Shown piece after piece: positions 16,957 through 25,986 of a DNA stretch of 64,000 nt (position 1 is the first letter of the stretch; each line of letters begins with the position of its first letter). This stretch comes from Ligilactobacillus apodemi DSM 16634 = JCM 16172 (GTDB lineage: Bacteria > Bacillota > Bacilli > Lactobacillales > Lactobacillaceae), in contig NZ_AZFT01000002.1 in assembly GCF_001434405.1 (NCBI RefSeq), forward strand, positions 21,101 to 85,100. Direction: 5' to 3'. The notes beneath the pieces were generated by a model. That model was not told where the DNA came from and searched no databases. It saw only the letters and a program-made list of their open reading frames with translations. The position numbers were made by a program, and so were the translations under genes.

Positions 16957-18213
16957 TTATCCTTTATTTTCAGCAAAATAACGGGCAAAATTCTTCACAT
17001 AGTTATGATTCATCCATTGGATCAATAACCAGCGTTTTAAGTTCATGTCTTCTGAGTATTCGTAAGTTGTGCCGTAGCGATTTTCTTTGATCAAGGCTAA
17101 AGCATGTTCTTTATCTTCGTTTTCACGCGCATATTTCTTAAAGGTCTTAACTGGAACACCTAACCATAAAGCAGCTTGGTCGTTGTCTTTATTACAATAA
17201 ACCGTTTCAGCCTCTTTTAAGTCGCCCGTGACGTAATCACGCACGACCCATTGAGCTAAGTTATAACCGTTTAGCGTAACAAAGAAACTACTGCGGCCTT
17301 GGCGTAAGTTGATCTCAAAGAGTTTATACTTGCCATCACGAACGTCATATTTCATATCAAAGTTAGCGTAACCGGTAAATTTGATCTCTTCTAAGAAGCT
17401 TTGGATCGTATCATAAATCTCTTGGTTATATTCAGGTAAGATCGCTACATAGTTACCGATCGCAGCTGGTGCGGGATCTTCTAATAACGGATGTCCTAAA
17501 CACATCATTTTGACTTTGTGGTTTTGATCTACATAAGCGTTTAAGACGCGCATGTTGCTGTCATCGCCAGGAATGAAATCTTGTAAGATAAAGTCGCCCG
17601 TGTAACCGTTAGTATAGGCAAGGTCTACGATGCGATCAAATTCTTCGCGTGATTGGATGCGAAAGGCTTTCTTGCGCCCTTCAAAATGCACGTCGAGCCA
17701 TTCGATACTATTAGCTGGTTTTAACGCAACTGGATAGTCAAATGGTTGTGCGATCTTTTCACCCTTGTCATGCATTTCTTTAGTGATGATCTGTGTTTTT
17801 GGATATGGTAGATTATATTTTTCACAAATTTGATAGAAATTTTCTTTATTGTTCAATTGGTGCAACATGTCCACATCAATGTAAGGACAAACAAAGACAT
17901 CTTCTAATTCTTTTTTGTGACGTACGATCAATTCAGCGTAGCCATCCCCACAGCCGATCAAGATCACTGGTTCTTGGTGATCACGGTAGCTTTCCTTGAT
18001 CTTCATCATTTCATCGATCCAAACTGGGTCTTCCGAAAAACCATCGATCAATTCGAGGTCAACGATCTTGGTATAACGCGTTGGCGCTAATTCGCTTTGC
18101 GCAAAAGCTTTAACTGGTTTATGGAACATTTCATAAAATGAACGCGCCATCCCATATACATTAAAGTCACTCCCTAACAAAACCGGAGTAAAATCTGCCG
18201 TTTCAACTGCCAT
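16957..18213 (-). CDS. D-aspartate ligase (ATP-grasp), Aslfm type
   Basis: 418 residues with an ATP-grasp core: VALKPANSIEW, DFILQDFIPGDDSNMRV and the metal-binding KLFEINLRQGRSSF. This fits the carboxylate-amine ligase that adds D-Asp to the side-chain amine of L-Lys in the peptidoglycan precursor. Its ATG shares one base with the murE stop (TAATG), so translation is coupled. Between murE and a racemase, the job is well supported: the precursor becomes L-Lys-D-Asp, the A4-alpha wall type known in many lactobacilli. Confidence 0.92.
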   Translation of the reverse strand: MAVETADFTPVLLGSDFNVYGMARSFYEMFHKPVKAFAQSELAPTRYTKIVDLELIDGFSEDPVWIDEMMKIKESYRDHQEPVILIGCGDGYAELIVRHKKELEDVFVCPYIDVDMLHQLNNKENFYQICEKYNLPYPKTQIITKEMHDKGEKIAQPFDYPVALKPANSIEWLDVHFEGRKKAFRIQSREEFDRIVDLAYTNGYTGDFILQDFIPGDDSNMRVLNAYVDQNHKVKMMCLGHPLLEDPAPAAIGNYVAILPEYNQEIYDTIQSFLEEIKFTGYANFDMKYDVRDGKYKLFEINLRQGRSSFFVTLNGYNLAQWVVRDYVTGDLKEAETVYCNKDNDQAALWLGVPVKTFKKYARENEDKEHALALIKENRYGTTYEYSEDMNLKRWLLIQWMNHNYVKNFARYFAENKG

Positions 18214-19748
18214 TAGTCAATATCCTCCAAAATTTCTTGTGCGATCTCAACATCAGTTGGATACAAAAGCTCTTTTCCTTTTACTTTTAAATATTTATCT
18301 TCACCCCGACCTGCTAAAACGACCACATCGGCAGAGGTACTTGCCATAAGAGCTTTTTTGACTGCTTCTTTGCGTTCAAGCTCAAAGACAACATCCACGC
18401 GCTTATGATCGATATGTTGATCGATCTCTTGGGCGATTTTTAGTGGATCTTCAAAGCCCGGATCATCGGTCGTTAAATAGGCCACATCTGCTTCTTCACT
18501 TAAAGCTTTCCCAAAACCTTCACGGCGCGAGATCCCTTTGTCGCCGGTACTTCCCAAAACAACATGGATCTTACCTGCATTAGTTTGTTTGCGCAAGAAT
18601 TTCAACAAGGCACTCAAACTTGCGTAATTATGAGCATAGTCAATATAGACCGTCCCGTGATTTTTAGACGTGATCATTTCCATGCGTCCCGGAACTTTTA
18701 CTAGCGGTAAAGCCTGTTGCGCTACACTCTTACGCGCCCCAGTGATCCCCGCTGCGATCAAAGCACTTGTTGCGTTACCTTCGTTATAATCACCGGCAAG
18801 CGCGATCTCATAGGTGCCATCAAGGTCTAAACTTTTGGCCTTTGCCGTTAAACCAGTTACCTTAAATTCACTTTGTTTTAAATCTTCAAAGTCGTTAGTG
18901 ATCTCAAAATCAACATCGACTGCAAACTCTAACTTAGCTCCTTTACGAGCATAAAGGTAGACATTTTCTGCCCCAACACTAGCTTTAGCCGTTTGGTAGA
19001 CATCGAGTAAATGTGTTGTTTCAGCATTGATCACACACGTCTTAGAATTGAGCAAAAGCTGTTCTTTGCAGAATAAATAATCAGCAAAGTTGGGGTGTTC
19101 GTTTCTCCCGATATGGTCAGGTGAGATATTTAAAAAGATCCCAATGTCATATTTCAAGCCGTAGACCCGGCTCTTTTTATAGGCTTGGGAGGAAACTTCC
19201 ATGACCAAATGATTCATCCCATTATTGACTGCTTGGCGCATATCATGAAATAAATCAAGGGATTCAGGGGTCGTTAGATCGGACTTGAACCGTTGATCTG
19301 GTTCATTTCCTAAGATCCGGTCGATCGTCGAAAATAGCGCAGTCCGATCACTTGTCGCTTCCGCTAAGATCCCACGGGCAAAATAAGCCGAGGTGGTCTT
19401 ACCTTTTGTCCCCGTATAGGCAATGATGAATAGCTCATTTTGGGGATAGTCATAAAAAGCTGCCCCTAAAAGTGCCATTGTTTTTTGAACGTCAGCCACG
19501 ATGACCGCGGTCATACCTTCGCCTTCAGGATAATATTGTTCGGCAACATATCCGGTGGCTCCGGCTTCTTTAGCCATCGTAAGGTATTCTGGTTTGAAAT
19601 TCCCCTTGCAGATAAAGAGCGCTTGGTCCCTAACTTTACGGGAATCATAAGTAATGTTAGTAAAGGTCTCAGTCTGTGGTGCAACCAAGACTGATTGTAA
19701 TAATTGGTGTTCTTTTAATAATTGTTTTATTTCTGGTACAGAAAGCAC
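18213..19748 (-). CDS. murE: UDP-MurNAc-tripeptide synthetase, L-lysine-adding MurE
   Basis: 511 residues with Mur ligase domains in order: substrate domain (1-105), ATPase domain with AYTGTKGKTTS (residues 111-120), and C-terminal domain with YIDYAHN and DDPGFEDP. The last motif replaces the DNPR of diaminopimelate-adding enzymes and points to L-Lys. The GTG at 19748 has GAGGAGA 8 bases upstream. It heads the operon with D-Asp ligase and racemase. This is distinct from the usual dcw-cluster location, as is common in lactobacilli. Confidence 0.92.
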   Translation of the reverse strand: MLSVPEIKQLLKEHQLLQSVLVAPQTETFTNITYDSRKVRDQALFICKGNFKPEYLTMAKEAGATGYVAEQYYPEGEGMTAVIVADVQKTMALLGAAFYDYPQNELFIIAYTGTKGKTTSAYFARGILAEATSDRTALFSTIDRILGNEPDQRFKSDLTTPESLDLFHDMRQAVNNGMNHLVMEVSSQAYKKSRVYGLKYDIGIFLNISPDHIGRNEHPNFADYLFCKEQLLLNSKTCVINAETTHLLDVYQTAKASVGAENVYLYARKGAKLEFAVDVDFEITNDFEDLKQSEFKVTGLTAKAKSLDLDGTYEIALAGDYNEGNATSALIAAGITGARKSVAQQALPLVKVPGRMEMITSKNHGTVYIDYAHNYASLSALLKFLRKQTNAGKIHVVLGSTGDKGISRREGFGKALSEEADVAYLTTDDPGFEDPLKIAQEIDQHIDHKRVDVVFELERKEAVKKALMASTSADVVVLAGRGEDKYLKVKGKELLYPTDVEIAQEILEDID

Positions 19749-19978
19749 GGGGCCATCTCCTCATTTACTTAATACATACTAATAATTATCGCACGTTTTG
19801 CTCTAAAAATAAAATAGACTCTGCGCAAAACATTTCAACTGATATTTTAGCTTATGCCCTTCTAAAATTAAAGCCAAAGCCTTAGTTGAATTTTAGTTTC
19901 ACTATTCGGAACTTTTTTGCTATCCTTTTTAAAAGAACATTAACCTTGTATGCTAGATTGCGAAAGGTGGAAATGTCC

Positions 19979-20719
19979 ATGGATAACAATAAATATCTCC
20001 TTTCAACACTTGTTAAAGCTAAAGACGTCTTAACGCTCTTACAAGCAAAAACTTCGGTCACGTTACATGAAGTCATGACCGCATTGAATCTGAGTAAGAC
20101 AACAGCTTTTCGCTTACTTTACTCATTAACTGAACTTGATTTTCTAATCAAACACAAAAATCGTTACTATTTGAAGAACTATTTCTTTGCCACTAAGCTT
20201 GAGCAGCGCATCAACTGGTCAGCGGTCCCAATTTTAAAACCGCTAGTCTACAAATATCAGCTGAGTGCTTATATTGGGATCATTTTTCAAAATGAGATCG
20301 TCATTACTCAGGTGATCCCCGCTAAACAGCACCCCGATGACCTGGACCGCTTAGGGTAAAGTTTGCCCTTAAATACTAGTGCCATGGATAAATGTGCCTT
20401 AGCATTTTTACTCCCAAAACTGCAAGATCAAATGCTATATTTAAACGATTTTCCTCAAAAGACCAAACATACGCTGACCGACACGACATCTTTAAAGCAC
20501 AACCTTAAAGTGATCTTAGCGCAAGGTTATGCTTTAGACGACGAAGAAAAAGAGCTCAACTTTAGATGCGTTTCCGCACCTATTATGGAGTCAGATAAAA
20601 CTGTCGCTGTTTTAGGTCTATCCGGTTCATTAGACGCACTAAAGCGTTGTGATATCAAGCACCTTGCCAAAGATATGCGCCAAAAAAGTAACGAGATCGA
20701 ACAAACATTATTACATTAA
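19979..20719 (+). pseudogene. IclR-family regulator with one in-frame TAA
   Basis: An N-terminal HTH (TLHEVMTALNLSKTTAFRLL) is followed by the IclR effector domain. A TAA at 20357-20359 splits it; the same frame continues with SLPLNTSAMDKCALAF, exactly the place where IclR proteins have a LPL..TA.GKA segment, and ends at 20717-20719. So a single base change made the stop. The ATG at 19979 follows AAAGGTGG by 8 bases. Its likely targets are the isochorismatase and SDR genes directly downstream. A reinitiated second half would lack the DNA-binding domain. Confidence 0.8.
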
Positions 20720-20735
20720 AGCGAGGAAAAAAATT

Positions 20736-21332
20736 ATGTTAACTAAAGATAAGACTGCTCTTTTAGTGATCGATCTACAAAATGACAACATGAGCATCGG
20801 TGGTAAATCCGAAAAAAGTGGTGCTGTCGAACATGCTAAAAAACAAAACATCGCTAGTTTGATCAACAAAGCACATGACCTAGATATCCCCGTGTTTCAT
20901 AACCAATTTGTCGTCAAAAAATGGGCACCTGGCATCGGCCAAAATGCACCGATCTTTCAAAGTATTCGTGAGATCGACAGTGTCGTAGAAGATACTTGGG
21001 GCGCAGAAACTGTGGCAGGGATCACGATCGCACCCGAAGATTTCGTGCTCAAACGGACGCGGATGAGCGCCTTTAATGAAACCTAATTAGATACGCTTTT
21101 ACGCGGCCTTGGGATCGAAAATCTCATTGTGACTGGCGTTTGGACTAATATGGCAGTCGAACACACTTGCCGTGATGCGGCTGATCACGGCTATAATGTC
21201 ACAATTGTTACTGACGGAACGGCTAGGATCAATGACAAATGGCAAAATGCTGCCTTAAACTATGCCCTAAATAACATCGCAACTAAACTTTCTACTAAAG
21301 AAGTTTTAGCTGACCTAAGTGAGGCTAACTAA
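20736..21332 (+). pseudogene. Isochorismatase-family hydrolase with one in-frame TAA
   Basis: ATG at 20736 with GCGAGG upstream. TALLVIDLQNDN carries the conserved Asp, and VLKRTRMSAFNET the conserved Lys/Arg region. TAA at 21084-21086 interrupts, and the same frame continues with LDTLLRGLGIENLIVTGVWTN to a stop at 21330-21332. The position where cysteine hydrolases have the nucleophile reads NMAVEHT, with Ala; many relatives in this superfamily also lack the Cys, so activity is uncertain. It sits between an IclR gene with the same sort of lesion and an SDR gene. Confidence 0.8.
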
Positions 21333-21333
21333 C

Positions 21334-22092
21334 ATGACGCAAACTGTACTCATTACTGGCGCAGCTTCGGGGATGGGCCTTAGCATGACCAAACGCTTTT
21401 TAAGTGCCGGACAAAATGTCGTCATGGCCGATTTTGATGCGTCAAAAGGTCAAAGCATAGCTGCCAAATTTCAAACAGAATTTCCTAACCAACAAGTGGA
21501 TTTTTACCAAGTCGATGTTAGTTCACCAACCGCCGTTGACCAATTAGCTAAGCAAGTTTTAGCCAAATATGCTCACATTGATACGCTCATCAATTGCGCT
21601 GGGATCTTCGCTAAAGGGGCGCTCCACGAACTGACGCTTGAAACTTGGAACAAAGTTTTAGCAGTCGATGTTACCGCAATTTTTTTGATGACTAAAGCCT
21701 TTATCAACACAATGATCGCGCAAAAAAGTGGCGTGATCATTAACATCGCCTCAATTTCAGGGCTTTACGGTGATTACAATATGGCAGCTTACAGTGCAGC
21801 TAAAGGCGCCGTTACTAATTTAGTGCGTTCAATGGCGTTAGATTATGGTAAATACAACATTCGAGTAAATAACATTGTCCCTGGACCAACCAATACCCCC
21901 TTATTCCAACAAAATCCGCCAGAAGTGATTGCTAAATTTAACCAAGCAAGTCCCCTTAATAAAATCGTTGAACCTGCAGATGTCGCTAATATGGCTTATT
22001 TCTTAGCCAGTGAACAAGCTCAAGCGATCACAGGTCAAAATATTCAAGTTACGGCGGGCTTTGGGATCCATTCCGGCCAACCGCAACAATAA
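21334..22092 (+). CDS. Short-chain dehydrogenase/reductase (FabG-like SDR)
   Basis: 252 residues: TGAASGMG coenzyme loop, Asp ending beta2 (MADFDASKG, suggesting NAD(H)), NCAG, catalytic IASISG and YSAAKGA. The C-terminal region ITGQNIQVTAGFGI is typical. It starts one base after the isochorismatase stop; GAGG at 21320 is its probable ribosome site. Intact, unlike its two upstream partners. The natural substrate is unknown; catabolism of a small hydroxylated compound is an inference. Confidence 0.85.
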   Translation: MTQTVLITGAASGMGLSMTKRFLSAGQNVVMADFDASKGQSIAAKFQTEFPNQQVDFYQVDVSSPTAVDQLAKQVLAKYAHIDTLINCAGIFAKGALHELTLETWNKVLAVDVTAIFLMTKAFINTMIAQKSGVIINIASISGLYGDYNMAAYSAAKGAVTNLVRSMALDYGKYNIRVNNIVPGPTNTPLFQQNPPEVIAKFNQASPLNKIVEPADVANMAYFLASEQAQAITGQNIQVTAGFGIHSGQPQQ

Positions 22093-22124
22093 AAAAACGT
22101 GTGCTTTTTTGCACACGTTTTTTG
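22093..22124. terminator. Bidirectional terminator
   Basis: AAAAAACGTGTGC / GCACACGTTTTTT, a 13-bp perfect stem shared by the convergent SDR and thrB genes. Confidence 0.9.
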
Positions 22125-22126
22125 CT

Positions 22127-23002
22127 TTATCCAATAACTCTCGCCCCGAGTTGATCGATTTGCAAACTGACAAATTCGCCAGTCAACCCTTTAGCTTGAG
22201 CTTTGGCAATAAAATCAGGCATTTTTGCTGGGGCAAGTAATGTCATCACCGTTGGACCTGCGCCACTCAAATACGTTCCCTTTGCGCCTACTTCATGCCC
22301 TATTTGCCGTAATGTCGCTAAATGTGGTACTAATTTTTGGCGATATGGTTCATGATAACCATCTAATTCGATCAATTCAGCGATCAAATCAAGGTCTTTT
22401 GTCAACAACGCGGCTACCAAGGCATTGCCGACACTGCCAGCACGGACCGCTGCTTTATAGGGTAACTCGGCCGGTAAAACGCTACGACTATCTTTAGTTG
22501 CCAATTCAAAGTCGGGGATATAAGCTAAGAGCCCGATCTCTGGAAAAGTAGCAGTCAAAGTTTTGGGCTGACCATTTAACAGTAACGAAATCGTCAAATT
22601 ACCAAATAAAGCTGGGGCAACGTTATCGGGATGGCCTTCAATCTTAGTTGCAACTTCTAATAACTCTTGGTCAGTAAAAGTTTTAGCCGAAAAATGTTGG
22701 GCTAACTTGATCCCCGCCACGATCGCAGCCGAACTACTCCCCAATCCACGTGCTAACGGAATCTCTGAGATCACCTTAAAATGCAACGGAGATAAATCGG
22801 GGTCCAGTGCTAAAGCTGCTTGAACGATCAAATTTTGTTCATCACTAGGGACTTGTGACCCTAACTCATGTTCAACTTGCCAACTAGCAGTATTTTGGGC
22901 TAATATTTCCAAGGTTAAGTAACGATTGACCGCTAGTCCTAACGAGTCAAACCCCGGTCCTAAATTGGCGCTGCTAGCGGGAACAACGATTTTTACTGTC
23001 AT
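22127..23002 (-). CDS. thrB: Homoserine kinase (GHMP family)
   Basis: 291 residues with PASSANLGPGFDSLGLA at the start, the ATP-binding PLARGLGSSSAAIVAG and a late YLSGAGPTVMTL. It phosphorylates homoserine for threonine synthesis. Its ATG overlaps the hom stop (ATGA), so the pair is translationally coupled. Confidence 0.95.
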   Translation of the reverse strand: MTVKIVVPASSANLGPGFDSLGLAVNRYLTLEILAQNTASWQVEHELGSQVPSDEQNLIVQAALALDPDLSPLHFKVISEIPLARGLGSSSAAIVAGIKLAQHFSAKTFTDQELLEVATKIEGHPDNVAPALFGNLTISLLLNGQPKTLTATFPEIGLLAYIPDFELATKDSRSVLPAELPYKAAVRAGSVGNALVAALLTKDLDLIAELIELDGYHEPYRQKLVPHLATLRQIGHEVGAKGTYLSGAGPTVMTLLAPAKMPDFIAKAQAKGLTGEFVSLQIDQLGARVIG

Positions 23003-24288
23003 TTTTCTTCCTCCAAGACTTTATAAGCAGCTAGGAGTTGCATTTCTGCTAAGTTGTTGATCTTTTCAGTGATCTCGTTTAACTGCGCCTCGCTCATCGC
23101 ATGCGTCACGATCGAGATCCGCGCATCACCATTAGCGGCACCAGTTTGTTTGATCACCTTAAAGCTGGCATTGGCTTGCGTCATGATCTCGGTCAACTTC
23201 AACATTTGCCCTGCTTTATCAGGTGTTAATAATGACAAGTAGTATGGATAAACGATATCGTTTGCCTTAGCAAATTCGATTTTTTGACTATAGTCGTTGA
23301 AGCGGCTACCCGTTGTTTGTAAAACGATATCCTTAGTAACGGCGATAATATCGCTCAATACGCTATTAGCTGTCGGCAATTCACCGGCACCTGGGCCATA
23401 AAACATCGTCTCACCGACTGCTTTTCCAGTCACTAAGACAGCATTATTTTCATTTTGAATCGCAGCTAAGGGGCGGGAATTGTTGACTAAAACTGGACCG
23501 ACTGAGACCGCTAATTTACCGTTGATCAGCTTAGCGATCCCTAAAAGTTTCAGTGTATAGCCCAATTGAGCTGCTTCTTTGATATCTTCTAACTGGATCC
23601 CATCGATCCCTGCCAATTTAACTTCATCCAGCGTAATATCTTTTCCAAAAGCAAATTGAGTTAAAATGATCATCTTGTAAGCTGCATCTTTTCCAGTAAC
23701 ATCATTGGTCGGATCAGCTTCCGCAAATCCTTTTTCTTGCGCTAATTTTAGCGCCGCTGCGTAAGATAAACCATTTTGGGTCATCTGCGTCAAAATAAAG
23801 TTGGTCGTTCCATTGACGATCCCTAAAACAGATTCAACTTGATCGGCCGCAAATGAGTTCACGATCGTCCGTAAGATTGGGATTCCCCCAGCCACACTGG
23901 CTTCATAAAATAAGTCACACTTATTTTCTTTGGCTAACTCAGACAATTCAGGACCATGTAAGGCGATCAGATCCTTATTAGCTGTCACAACATGTTTTTT
24001 TGCCTGTAACAAGCGTTTGATGTATTCTCTTGCCGTGTCAACTGTCCCCATCACTTCAACGACGATTTCAATTTCATCATCGTTTAGTAACTTCGTAAAA
24101 TCATTCGTCAATTCGATCCCCGTAAGGTCAACATTACGGTGTGCGTTTACATTTCGAACTACTGCAGTTTTGACTTTTAATTCACAGCCAGTGATATTGG
24201 TGATCTTATGGGCGTTATCTTGTAAAAGTTTCACCACACCACTACCAACTGTCCCCAAACCTAAAATTCCAATCTTGATCGCTTTCAT
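22999..24288 (-). CDS. hom: Homoserine dehydrogenase with C-terminal ACT domain
   Basis: 429 residues from ATG 24288, chosen because AAAGGGGA precedes it; an in-frame start 8 codons upstream lies across that site. NAD(P) loop ILGLGTVGSGVV, catalytic-region GIVNGTTNFIL and KGFAEADPTNDVTGKDAAYK, and a C-terminal ACT domain (about 350-429) for threonine feedback. It reduces aspartate semialdehyde to homoserine. Divergent from thrC and upstream of thrB. Confidence 0.95.
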   Translation of the reverse strand: MKAIKIGILGLGTVGSGVVKLLQDNAHKITNITGCELKVKTAVVRNVNAHRNVDLTGIELTNDFTKLLNDDEIEIVVEVMGTVDTAREYIKRLLQAKKHVVTANKDLIALHGPELSELAKENKCDLFYEASVAGGIPILRTIVNSFAADQVESVLGIVNGTTNFILTQMTQNGLSYAAALKLAQEKGFAEADPTNDVTGKDAAYKMIILTQFAFGKDITLDEVKLAGIDGIQLEDIKEAAQLGYTLKLLGIAKLINGKLAVSVGPVLVNNSRPLAAIQNENNAVLVTGKAVGETMFYGPGAGELPTANSVLSDIIAVTKDIVLQTTGSRFNDYSQKIEFAKANDIVYPYYLSLLTPDKAGQMLKLTEIMTQANASFKVIKQTGAANGDARISIVTHAMSEAQLNEITEKINNLAEMQLLAAYKVLEEEK

Positions 24289-24402
24289 GGACCGATCCCC
24301 TTTCGTTTCCAAAAACTATGTATCTTTCTTCTAATATTAACATATTCAAATTTTACCCAAAAGTAATTAACAACTTATTTTAATTTAACTAATTTATTTT
24401 AC

Positions 24403-24431
24403 TTGTTATTTTAATCTCTCTTTGGTAGTAT
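24403..24431 (+). promoter_or_regulatory. Promoter of thrC-lysC
   Basis: TTGTTA (24403-24408), a 17-bp spacer and TAGTAT (24426-24431). No attenuator or T-box was seen between it and the thrC start. Confidence 0.55.
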
Positions 24432-24464
24432 GAACTCAAAATTTATGCGAGGAGAACACTTATT

Positions 24465-25958
24465 ATGGATATTTTATACCGCAGCACCCGCGATCAAGCC
24501 CAACAGACCATGACCGCCTCACAAGCCGTCTTACAAGGTCTTAGTCCTGATGGAGGGTTATTTGTGCCCACTCAGTTACCTGAACTTAATTTAGAACTAT
24601 CTGAGCTATTGCATTTATCTTATCCTAAATTGGCTTACAAAATTTTGCAACCGTTTTTTAATGACTACACCAAAGAAGAATTAGAAGCTTGCCTTGCTAA
24701 AGCTTACGGTAAAAATTTCACGACCCCAGAGATCACTCCCGTTGAGTTCAAGAGGGACTTAGCTTATTTAGAACTCTTCCACGGCCCAACGATCGCCTTT
24801 AAAGACCTTGCCTTACAATTATTGCCACACTTACTCCAAACGGCAGCCGCTAAGAATCAAACTGCACTCCAAACGATGATCTTAACAGCGACTTCTGGTG
24901 ACACGGGTAAAGCTGCGATGGAAGGTTTTGCTGATGTCAAAGATACACAAATCATCGTCTTTTACCCTAAAGATGGAGTCAGCGAGATCCAAGAACGCCA
25001 AATGCGCACGCAAAAAGGTAAGAACACTCACGTAGTCGGCATTACTGGCAATTTTGATGATGCACAAACTAAGGTCAAAGAGATTTTTGATGATCAAGCA
25101 TTCGCACAAGAGATCCGCCAAGAAAACTACCAACTTTCTTCGGCAAACTCGATCAACATTGGGCGCCTTTTCCCCCAAGTGGTCTATTATTTTTATGCTT
25201 ACGGTCAATTGCTCAAAGCTAAACAAATAAAAGTTGGTGACAAGGTCAACTTCAGTGTGCCAACAGGTAATTTCGGCGATATTTTAGCCGGTTGGTATGC
25301 TAAAAAATTAGGACTTCCGATCAACAAGTTACTTTGTGCCTCTAATGAAAATAACGTCTTGACCGAGTTTTTCCGCACCGGTACTTATGATCGCAATCGT
25401 GACTTTTATGTAACGACTTCACCTTCAATGGATATCTTAGTTTCCAGTAACTTAGAACGCCTCTTATTTTACACTTTAGGTGAAGATTCCAAGGCAACTG
25501 CCAAATTAATGGAACAACTCAAGACCACGGGAAAATACCAACTTTCACCGGCATTGATGGAACAGCTGGCGCAAACATTTTACGCTGATTTTGCCACCCA
25601 AGAACAAACAGCAACTGAGATCGCACAGCTCTTTGATGACGCAAAATACCCACTTGATCCGCATACTGCAGTCGGTTCTTTTGTTGCCCACAAATACCAA
25701 GCAGAAACTAACGATCAAACACCGATGGTCGTTGTTTCCACTGCTAGTCCATACAAATTCCCCGAAGCAGTCTTACACGCTTTAGGTGAAAAAAACGTTG
25801 CTCCTGGATTAGCTGCGGTCACGCAATTACATGAGCTCATCAAACAGCCCTATCCACCAACGATCAGCGCGCTCTTTGATGCACCACTCTTACACGATCA
25901 AACGTGTGCTCCAGCCGACATGAAAGCCTTAGTCGCACAAATCATTCGTGAAAATTAA
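24465..25958 (+). CDS. thrC: Threonine synthase
   Basis: 497 residues, the long (yeast/E. coli-like) type. PLP lysine in GPTIAFKDLALQ, phosphate loop ATSGDTGKAA, and SANSINIGRLFPQ. It converts phosphohomoserine to threonine. GAGGAG ribosome site. The lysC start is 28 bases downstream, forming an operon. Confidence 0.95.
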   Translation: MDILYRSTRDQAQQTMTASQAVLQGLSPDGGLFVPTQLPELNLELSELLHLSYPKLAYKILQPFFNDYTKEELEACLAKAYGKNFTTPEITPVEFKRDLAYLELFHGPTIAFKDLALQLLPHLLQTAAAKNQTALQTMILTATSGDTGKAAMEGFADVKDTQIIVFYPKDGVSEIQERQMRTQKGKNTHVVGITGNFDDAQTKVKEIFDDQAFAQEIRQENYQLSSANSINIGRLFPQVVYYFYAYGQLLKAKQIKVGDKVNFSVPTGNFGDILAGWYAKKLGLPINKLLCASNENNVLTEFFRTGTYDRNRDFYVTTSPSMDILVSSNLERLLFYTLGEDSKATAKLMEQLKTTGKYQLSPALMEQLAQTFYADFATQEQTATEIAQLFDDAKYPLDPHTAVGSFVAHKYQAETNDQTPMVVVSTASPYKFPEAVLHALGEKNVAPGLAAVTQLHELIKQPYPPTISALFDAPLLHDQTCAPADMKALVAQIIREN

Positions 25959-25986
25959 AAATTTATCTTACAAGGGGAAAATACTT

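Noticed and set aside
24313..24464. T-box or threonine attenuator upstream of hom/thrC
   Set aside because: No T-box core (AGGGTGG-like) and no leader peptide or terminator in the 150-bp gap.
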